This document shows positions 56,124 through 64,000 of a DNA stretch of 64,000 bases, in pieces (within the stretch, counting starts at the first letter, position 1; each line of letters starts with the position of its first letter). The translations under genes and the position numbers were made by a program. The stretch spans positions 496,001 through 560,000 of the forward strand of contig CM074703.1 of assembly GCA_037367355.1 (NCBI GenBank), read 5' to 3'. The notes below the pieces were generated by a model that made no database searches, was not told the origin of the DNA, and worked only from the letters and a program-made list of their open reading frames with translations. This DNA comes from Neoscytalidium dimidiatum. Its lineage: Eukaryota; Ascomycota; Dothideomycetes; Botryosphaeriales; Botryosphaeriaceae.

Positions 56124-56853
56124 GATTGCGGATTGCCGGCGGCTGTGGATGCTCAAAGGATCTCAGCGCTCGAGGCGCAGGGGAGGCACAGCTCTTGTAC
56201 TGTCGTCCACCTTAGGGACTCTGGGAGCCAGCCAGAGGGTCGTCCAAACTTGGAGTTCTCGGAACCGGGGAACGGGACTCAGCACGTTCCAGACAGAAGC
56301 GGTTGGGGGTATCACAACGACGCGGAAAAAGAGAACAAGTTGGCGCGATGGGGCAGGCAGAGATCCGGGGGAGCAGTCAGTCTTTATGGACTCGAGCAGC
56401 GACGGAAAGTAGACCGGCTGCTCGATCCCTGCTTGCATGGTTCGGGTTCCTTGGGCTCTAGCGCAACGGCTTTTTGCAGAGATTGCTGCTGGATGCAACA
56501 TCGTTTCCCAGTCGGTCCCAGGGCGAGGAGTTGGTCGGGTCAGGCCTGGGGGGACGCGGACGTCATTGGCCGGGGGCCAGGGCCCAAGACGGGCAAGCGC
56601 TGGCCGGTGTCTCCATGTGGGGGGGCGAGCTCGGAGTGACGGACGTGCGTCGTGTCGGTGGACCCTGTGGTGAGGCGCTGGGTGCGCCCGTCGGGCGGTC
56701 CATGGCGGGAGAGGGCTGATCTGCGGGCTGCGCGCAAAATCCGCTGGAGTTTGCGCCGGGCCGGCCAAGCCCCCAAGAGTCGCCCAGCCGGCTTCGCTGC
56801 ACCAAGCAAGTTAAGCGGCCTTCGCACACGCCTTCGCCTCGGAAAAGTTACCA

Positions 56854-56872
56854 TCGCGCGCGCGCGCGCGCG
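56854..56872. repeat. (CG)n dinucleotide tract
   Basis: About nine CG units. CpG-rich alternating purine-pyrimidine DNA such as this can form Z-DNA in vitro. Confidence 0.9.
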
Positions 56873-57001
56873 TTTGCCTCTCAGCCCAGCGCCGCTCTCC
56901 CGCCGCCAATGACGTCGTGTGCGCGCGGCGCCTGCGAGCGAGCGGCTGCTGGCAGCTGCGGCGACAGCTGCTCACGGTGGGCGGCGCAAACCGGGTGCGG
57001 C

Positions 57002-57031
57002 ACATGCGCATGCACATGTACATGCACATGC
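57002..57031. repeat. CATG-type alternating near-palindromic block
   Basis: Interleaved CATGCG, CATGCA and CATGTA units make a short self-complementary block with purine-pyrimidine alternation. Confidence 0.7.
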
Positions 57032-60000
57032 GCGCCCTGCAGGGCTCTGCGCGCGCCGGCCCAATCAGCCTGGCGGATCCTCCGCCCGCCTCTGCGGCGG
57101 ACGCAGCCTTCTCGCAAGCGACCGGAGGAGCGAAAAGGTGGAGAGGAGGAGAGGAGCAGGCATGCGGGCCCACCACCGCTGGAGTCCTTCACACCTTGGT
57201 GCTTCCCTGTGGAGCGCGTCCCCAGTGTTTTCGCGACGCGATGACGAGCCAGCGCGCCGAAAGGGACGCCTTTTCCGGACGCATGCCCCCCCAACCTCGC
57301 AAGCCAGCCGTCCCCGCGTGGTGCGAAACGCTCCTAGATATGCATACGCCCAGTATCTGCCCTCGGCCAAACCTCGCGAGTGCACCGGGCGTTCTCCACG
57401 CCTGCTTGCTACGCCATACCGCCATTCATTGGGCCTGGTCAGCCTGTGGAGCAAGCGACATCATCTCGCTGCGAGATATGCGCGTCTCGGTTCATCAGGG
57501 TCCTCCCCTTGGCCCTCCACATGCAGTGAGAATGCCCGCAAGCCTGGCTGACCGCCCTAACCCGCACCCACGCCCACGCTCGACCCAAGTGCCGACTTGC
57601 CCGTTTGGCTCCGGGCGTGCACCACTGCTCCCGCACCATAGCCCACACGCGCTATCGTCTATGCCGTGCCGCACGTGGGGATTGTTTAAAAAAACAACGC
57701 ACCGAATATGCAACCCCCGAACAGGCATGTTTGACTGTCAGGCCAACAGCACCACAGCCCAGCCCCAGAGTCGGTCCGATGGCCCTCCTCGCTGCTGTGA
57801 TGATGGAGACCGGCGATGAGCATGGTCGCGCGATGATGCGACGATTCAGGCCTTTCGTTCGTCCGGAACCAAATTTCTTGGAAACGACGGCAAAAAATAA
57901 ACCACGGACGGACGTTGGAATTTTTCGACGGGCCAAGGAATGTGCAGATGCTGATTCGCGGTCAGGCAGCCGCGGCTGCGCCCTTGAGCAAGCAACGCCC
58001 TGACTCCTTGCCGACTCTTGTTTTCGCTTGCCGCTCTCTGGGCGTGTCGTGGCGTTTCTTGGGGTGCGCCCAGGCTGCATGGGCTGCGGCGTCAGTGGCT
58101 TGGGGCGATCATTTCTTGTCTTCGAGCCGCCTCTCGAGTCAGCAGCCATCCCGCTCCCGATCTGTTTTCGGAGATGGGCCGCCCTTCTGACGCGCCCGGT
58201 TCTTGCCAGGCCATTACGTCGCGATGCCGAATGATGGCGCGTGTGATGACCGTCTTTTCTTATCCTATTCTCATTTGCCGACATTGGCGAACGGCTGCGG
58301 CTTGGCTGCGGTTGCATGCAAATCATTGCAACCATGAGGCGTGAGATGAAGCAAAATTTCTGTCAAGGATTCAATCTGTTCGTTAAACTCCGCCGGCGCT
58401 GACTGAAGAACGTCCGTTCGGCCTAGGGTTGCGCTTTGTCAAAATTAAATAATCCCTGCTGTAAGCGGCAGCGATGGCCGGAAATCCTGGCATGCAACAT
58501 GTGAGCGGGCGGGGATGTGGCGCCTTATGGTCGATGCCGCTGCGTGGCCGCTTGGAAACCTAATCCCGCTGTTTTTCAAACTTCGACGCCGTTTCATGAC
58601 CAATGCAACACCGGCGCTGACGTCGTCTGTCGTTATCCGCGAAGTCAGCAGTGGCATCGAGTGAAGCTCGTTCAGCGTCAGACGTGCAAATAGCACTGCC
58701 AATAGGAGTTCATTGCAAATATACATGAAGCACAACTGTCCACAATGAGAGAAGATGTACAAACCGTTTGGGTATCCACGGGCATGGATACGGGAACGTT
58801 ATCCCCACCGAACAGCCATCCGGACCAAGCACCGGTCTGTTCCCGCGCTTCATTCATCGACAGCGCTACGGCAGCGCCAAAGACGCGGAAGACCCGTCCA
58901 CCAGGGAATTCCCAAACAGAGTGCCGTCAAACAAAGCTGATCTTCTGCCGCCTACATGCAGGCAATAACAAGGATTCTTCGTCTATCCTCTCCCATCCTC
59001 ACCTTTTGGGTAGGTCGAGCAGATGGGGCTATCCACACGGGAGGCCCTTACATCCCAGACCGACACTCTTGAAGAAGAGAAAAGAAGAGAAAATCATGGG
59101 ACCTAACGCATGTAGAAAGCTCGGGCAGCCAACTCGCCCGTAGATCATCTGCTACCATTAGCTCTTGCCAGCCTCTCCACGTGCTGGCGCACTGCATACC
59201 ACCTTGTCGCCCGCAAAGGGTTGTAAGGTCACCATGCTGAGGCCGCTGCGCCGAATGAGTTCGTTGTCCGCTCGGTACGGGCTCCCTCGTCCTCCAGGTG
59301 ATTTTCCCCTTACCCAGAAGGTGGAGTTCTTCGTTTGCAGAATCTTCTTTCGCTTCTCTTCCTTGGGGCGCCGAGGCTGCGGTTTCGCACCAACCCCGCT
59401 CCCACCCAAATCCCTCCCCTCCCCTCCCCTCTCCGCCATGTTTCTCGCGCGTGCCATGCCTGGCGCTCCCCCTTTTCCGCTCCGCTGGTGCCTTTTCTTG
59501 TTCTCGTCCCGCCGCTCGGCTCACCTGCTGCATAGCTCAAGTCCTTCTCTTGGCGACAGCGAACTTCACTGCCCGGCGTGAAAGTTCCTTCCCGTACCTT
59601 CCACCACCCTCATTGGAAGCCCGCGCCCCGCATCGCTCGTCCGTGCCTTCTTATCCTTGAATCCTGACAACAGATCATTCTTCGATATGCTGCTCCATAT
59701 GCCAGGCGATGAACGAAACGAGCCGCAGACGGGCGCGCGAGGATCGCATGTGGAATATTGTTCGCGGTGCGGCCACGAACGCGGGATGCGCAGGATTTTC
59801 TGTCCGTGAGGGCGTATGTGCGCGATAAGGATACAGAGCAAGAAAGGCGGCATCCGTGCTGCAGGCGAGGGAGCGATGGTGCGAGCGGCGAAAGAGAGAG
59901 GAGGGGGTGGGCATGCAACGATCCTTTGGCATCACATTGTCATTGCTTTGGGACGGCAAATCCGATGGTCCGATCGATTCTGGTGACTTGCCGTTTCATT

Positions 60001-60937
60001 GCTGCACAGAAGCACCCTCAAAATGTGGAAAAGCTGTGGAGTTGGGGTTTTTCCTTGAATACTGAGGTTCGATGTAGGTTCTGCGGAAGTCGACGGAAGT
60101 CGAGAATTCCACCCCTATGCGTCCATAGCCGTCTTGTCTTGGCGGCGAGAAAGCTCTCATGATATCTCGCCCCCCAGCTTGCGTCATACACCGGTGGCTG
60201 CTTGGACATCCACTGCCGCCAGACTTTGCGCGTGAATATTTCCCCAGGTATACTACGAAGTAAATACAATCTCTGTGACTGAAAACACCGAGCTGCAAAA
60301 TATTGTTACACCCGAAAATCTCACAACAAGCTGTCCGCATCACGTGCATATTTTCTCAAAAAGGTAATCAGTCTAGCGTTGGGGAACATTAAACATAACC
60401 GAGCAGGTAGCTTACGTATGGTTCATGTTCTCGTGCCCCGACTGACCCGAAGTCCGCCGAGTTCCGCCCTCCATAACGTTTATGCAGCTTGAGCCGAATT
60501 TGTGGGATCGGCAAGTTGATACGTACGCGTGGGTATGGGGAACCCCCGAGGAACGCCACCACCCACACTACCCAGGACGGAGGGAGCCCGACGTTCCAAA
60601 CCTTACTCCACAATTCATCCCACACTCCGTGAAATTTGGATCCACGGGGAAACTCGTCGTAAAAATCCCGTAACCCTGTTTAGGCGAGCATGTGGAGTAT
60701 CGATAATGCATTTGCCGTCCCTCGCCCTGAGTCCTCTTATTTTTGTCGGCCTGTGACACTCGGACTTTGTTGCCTCACCGGCGATGCTGACCTTCCTGCA
60801 GGGGAACGGAGAGTCCCACGATGCACGATCACCAACAAAAGATGCCACGAAGACAACTTCTCGTCGTTTCTTTGGGTATCAATTGCCGCCGTCTAGAACG
60901 GCTATTGTACAGCCCCTGAATCTTATTCGTACAGCGT

Positions 60938-62669
60938 TCAATCGGCTCTCACTTCTTCCTCCTTAGCTACAGCCTTTCCCCATGCTGCTTCAAAATTGCT
61001 GTCTCTATCTATTAGACTCGCCTCTCCCCCAAGTGACGCGAACGCAGATTCATCTGCGACAGACGTCCTGGAGGTGGTCGGTCGCGTTTCGGTGCCTTTC
61101 CCAACGTCCTCCGGTGGCTCAAAATCGAAATTGCTGCTGTACACAACAGCTGCAAATGCTTCAAGATCCCTTACGTTCTCCATAGCGGAGAGGTACTCGT
61201 TATTGGTGCCGCTGCCGATTGCGTGCGCCTGACGACAGAATACCGCAAGGGTGTTGGCCACCTTGGTCTTTGCCGAGTTGGGGTCCGTAAGCTCGACCAC
61301 GCGGGCAGCGTCGGCAGACACCGGCGGCAGCTTGTATGAGAGCGTGGCAATCTTGTTATCAATCAAGACGGAGAAGGTCGTGTCGAGAAGAAGTGTCAGC
61401 ACATGCGTGAAGGAAGGCGACTCGATGATGTCAGACGTCTCGTCGAGCAGGCGGCGAAGAGGAGCGTTGCTCTCGGGGTTGGCCGCATTCTCGTCGGTAG
61501 CCATGCCAGACTCGGTGAGGACGTATGATTCCTTGTCAGCCGGAGGCAGAAGATACGAGAGCCATTTGTTTGTCCTGTGGAATCTCCTTGTTAGAGAGGT
61601 CTCTCGATAATTGTGGGACCCTCACCTTCGTTCTTCTTCGGTTGCGCCCTCAACCTTCTTCCGAACCTCGAGCGTCAGCTCGGACAGACGCTCCAACGTG
61701 ATTTCTTCACGAGGGTTCAATGGCCCGAAGACATCTATTACGGCCGAGAGGACTTTCTCCATCACGTCCTTGCAGCCTCGGTGCAGAAGCCACCAGCTGA
61801 AGGAAAGGTATTTGCGATTTGTCTCAAAATCATTCCCGTAGGCATGCTCAATATTGTCGTCATCATGATTCTCCAGGCTGATTCCTGTGCCATGCGGGGG
61901 CGGAGATGCCAGGGTGACGACGCTAGCTAAGTAATTGCGGCGGCCCAGAAGATTGAGTTGGATGCGAGTCAAAAGAGTGAGCAGCGACAGAGTGTAAAGT
62001 AAGGTGAAAGCTCGCGCGATAGCTATGCATGGTCAACACAGGTCTTTGGCGGGCAGTGAGTCGTGCAAGCACCTACAATGAATCTTCATGTCGTTCCAAA
62101 GTTGAGCCTTGCTCTTCTTAGGCTTGGGGGGAGCCAGCGAGGGTGCTTCGCCATTCCCTTCACCATTTCTGTTCTCCACGACCTGGCTGGCATGCACGAT
62201 GCTCTCGCTCTGGAAGCTCTTCAGGCTCCGGCCATCATCGTCTACCGCGCTCGGAGCTTCAGAGGGCGCATCGGTGGAGGCGATCTCGGACGGCGCAACA
62301 CTCCGCTGCAGACGTTCGGCCTTCTGCTTCTGCAGCTCGCTCAAAGTCTGCTCCACAGGCAGGGCCTGGACGATGTTGTCGGTGGCGGTAGGCAGGATGG
62401 CAAGGACGGTAAAGGTGCAATCTTCCTGGTTTTGCTCGAAGCGGCGGCGCAGACTATCACTTGCACGTCAGCGCGCGTTGTCTGAAGGCCGTCGGGATGC
62501 CGGGGCCGCACTTCTCGCGGGCAATGCGGTCGTCGCTCATGCGCTGGCGAGCTTCGGTGAGCTTGCCCAGCAGGTACTGGCCGGCGAGGTAGCCAGCGCC
62601 CAGCACGCCGGCGCCGATGGCGAAGTTGGTGCGATTGCGCCTGAACCACCGGCGCGTAGCTGATATCAT
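60938..62669 (-). CDS. pex3: Peroxisome biogenesis factor Pex3
   Basis: Peroxisomal membrane protein that docks Pex19 with its membrane-protein cargo. Four exons: 62512-62669, 62077-62453, 61626-62022 and 60938-61574, giving 522 aa. The N-terminus MISATRRWFRRNRTNFAIGA has basic residues followed by a single membrane anchor (FAIGAGVLGAGYLAGQYLL, about 16-34). Spliced exon 2 starts with the hallmark NLRRRFEQNQEDCTFTVLA. Other conserved segments are KKSKAQLWNDMKIH, AFTLLYTLSLLTLLTRIQLN and FSWWLLHRGCKDVMEKV. The C-terminal cytosolic domain includes TLAVFCRQAHAIGSG and NVRDLEAFAAVVYSSNF. Introns are 51-58 nt. It is divergent from atg101. Confidence 0.95.
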
Positions 62670-63090
62670 GGTGCTTGCTGGGCGAGTCGGGCACAGCTAC
62701 ATGCTCTGTCTGTCTGGCTTGCGATGGATGATGCCTCGGAGGGTTGGGGAGAGCGCGACCAGGTTGAGGGAGCTGCGGTAAGCCGAGGCTCGCGTGTGTT
62801 GGCTGGCCGGGCGCTGGCCAGGGCTGGGGCTGGGCCGCGACGGAACGTGTGCAGGCAGGCAAGTCTGTGTGGAGTGAGCCGGAGTCAGCTGGGCTGCGAT
62901 TTGAAGAAACCCCGCGGGCGGCCCCAAAGACACCCCACTGTAAATCCGTCATCGCAGACCTCAACACCTCCGTTTACGTACGCGACCTTCCGCCTTTTGC
63001 GCTCCAAACGCCTGCTACCCCCAGCCAGCGATACCTCTTCGCTTCCGGCAACCCTTTACGCCGTGCTCGACCCCGCGAGCGCACCCCGCA
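62670..63090. promoter_or_regulatory. Shared divergent promoter of pex3 and atg101
   Basis: 421 bp between opposing start codons; the two promoters must overlap here. No TATA box was recognised. Confidence 0.6.
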
Positions 63091-63806
63091 ATGGAGCCGC
63101 GCCGCACCCCCGAATATGTGCTGGAGGTCTTCGCGGATCCCACCTGTGTCAAGGATATCGTTAAAGGTAGAGTTTCCTCTGCCGGATGAACCGCCGCACT
63201 GCGCCCGGCCAGTCGGCCTGCGAAGCTGCCTGCTGTCTCCTCGCGCTGCGGCTGGGTTGGGCGTCCATAGTTGACACGCAATGCGCAGCCATCCTGCACA
63301 CGATCTTTTTCCATCGCTACTTCACCCCGGTGACCCCGCTGCACCGCGACTTGCTCGATCTGACCCTGCCGGCCGTCGACGACGTCGCTCTCGAGACTCT
63401 AATCGACCGCCGCGCCACCGAGCTCGTGCGCGCCATCGAGACGGGCGCTGGGCACCAACAGCGCGGCCGCGGCCAACTAGCCGTCCAGTTCTTCGAAAAG
63501 CGGCGGAGGAAGTCGTACTTTCCCTTTGGCGGCCTGGGCAAGGGGCGCGGCGACGAGGAGATTTGCTGGGAGATATGGACGCTGGATGTCACGCTCGCAA
63601 CGCCACGGACGGAGACCGATGTCATCAAGGTGCGCCGCGCCATGGAGAAAAGTCTGCACAAGACGGCGCTCAAGATTGTCAACATCGTCAACCGCGACAA
63701 GGACCATATCCCGCCCATTACGACCACAGAGACGAACCCGTTCCCGTACCAGATCGTGGTGAATCCGCACCGGGAAGGCTGGGGGCAAAGGATAGGCATA
63801 TTTTGA
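63091..63806 (+). CDS. atg101: Autophagy-related protein Atg101
   Basis: HORMA-fold partner of Atg13 in the Atg1/ULK autophagy-initiation complex; found in filamentous fungi but not in S. cerevisiae. Two exons: 63091-63166 and 63289-63806, giving 197 aa. Exon 1 encodes MEPRRTPEYVLEVFADPTC and CVKDIVKG. Exon 2 continues with AILHTIFFHRYFTPVTPLHR, DLLDLTLPAVDD, GQLAVQFFEKRRRKSYFPFG and EEICWEIWTLDVTLA, and ends in NPFPYQIVVNP. The YFPF segment sits where the WF-finger (Trp-Pro-Phe in animals) is expected, with an aromatic change. The intron is 122 nt (GTAGAG...GCAG). Start choice is firm because only this ATG joins in phase. Confidence 0.95.
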
Positions 63807-64000
63807 GGGCGGTTGCACGTGATAAGGACTTTTCCTGCATTTTCAAGGCGTTTCTGTTTTGCGCATTGTACGATCATGCCTGCATATCGGGAGTTGGGAC
63901 GGCAGAGGCGGGCCAGAAGAGTGTGCGGGGGTGGTCGACTACACACATTTCGGTCTTCTTGAGATACCCCGAAATAAGCAAGAAATAATATTGGATGCGA

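Larger units (their letters stand above)
56124..60937. other. 4.8-kb gene-free upstream region
   Basis: No recognisable gene on either strand. It is very GC-rich at 56.5-58 kb, which creates long meaningless frames such as 56917-57819. It holds a (CG)n tract at about 56854-56872 and an unusual ACATGCGCATGCACATGTACATGCACATG block at about 57002-57030. It may contain distal control elements of the transporter or unannotated non-coding RNA; nothing in the sequence decides this. Confidence 0.55.

Noticed and set aside
56917..57819. 300-codon plus-strand ORF in the gene-free block
   Set aside because: Its composition follows local GC, it overlaps long frames in other phases, and it has no recognisable motif or splice structure.

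Overview
This window is nuclear DNA of a filamentous ascomycete (Pezizomycotina). The evidence is short introns (about 46-133 nt) with GTRNGT donors, CTRAC-like branch sites and YAG acceptors; compact divergent gene pairs; and families typical of these fungi (HET domain, DUF4246, NmrA-like, OPT, DUF3602-like, Ssp1-type CaMKK). A dothideomycete is possible, but that is only an inference. I place 20 recognisable coding genes (one cut by the left edge), one NmrA pseudogene, two relics of allorecognition-type proteins, and several weak ORFs.

Layout. 0-10 kb: a Hal4/Sat4-type kinase (partial, minus), a CaMKK (minus) divergent from TRAPP subunit bet5 (plus), and a CobW/ZNG1-type zinc chaperone (minus). 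10-12.7 kb: no gene found. 12.7-19.2 kb: yop1 (minus), an RFX transcription factor (plus) and a peptidyl-tRNA hydrolase (plus). 20.8-28 kb: an NmrA-like reductase (minus), a weak ORF, RNA polymerase I subunit rpa49 (minus), and a divergent promethin/LDO-like lipid-droplet protein (plus). 28-33.7 kb is accessory in character: an intronless HET gene, a DUF4246 gene and a broken NmrA gene. 35.8-40.7 kb: GDP-mannose transporter (minus), phosducin-like plp1 (plus) and a GxGGxGN-repeat protein (minus). 40.7-44.9 kb: empty. 44.9-56.1 kb: a 2,3-butanediol-dehydrogenase-like enzyme, an OPT transporter, a decayed kinase (minus), a decayed HeLo-like/STAND N-terminal domain (plus), and an MFS sugar transporter (minus). 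56.1-60.9 kb: a long gene-free upstream block. 60.9-63.8 kb: pex3 (minus) divergent from atg101 (plus).

Function. Most genes are conserved housekeeping genes: secretion and ER shape (bet5, yop1, Golgi GDP-mannose import), peroxisome biogenesis and autophagy initiation (pex3, atg101), lipid droplets, Pol I transcription, signalling kinases and metal delivery. They are not one pathway. The part that departs from this is 50-54 kb. There, a kinase relic and a HeLo-like domain relic lie head to head on opposite strands within 1 kb, each with visible lesions. This suggests a dead fungal self/non-self recognition locus. I found no clear new intact system. All exon joins were inferred by eye from splice signals, reading phase and family alignment from memory.
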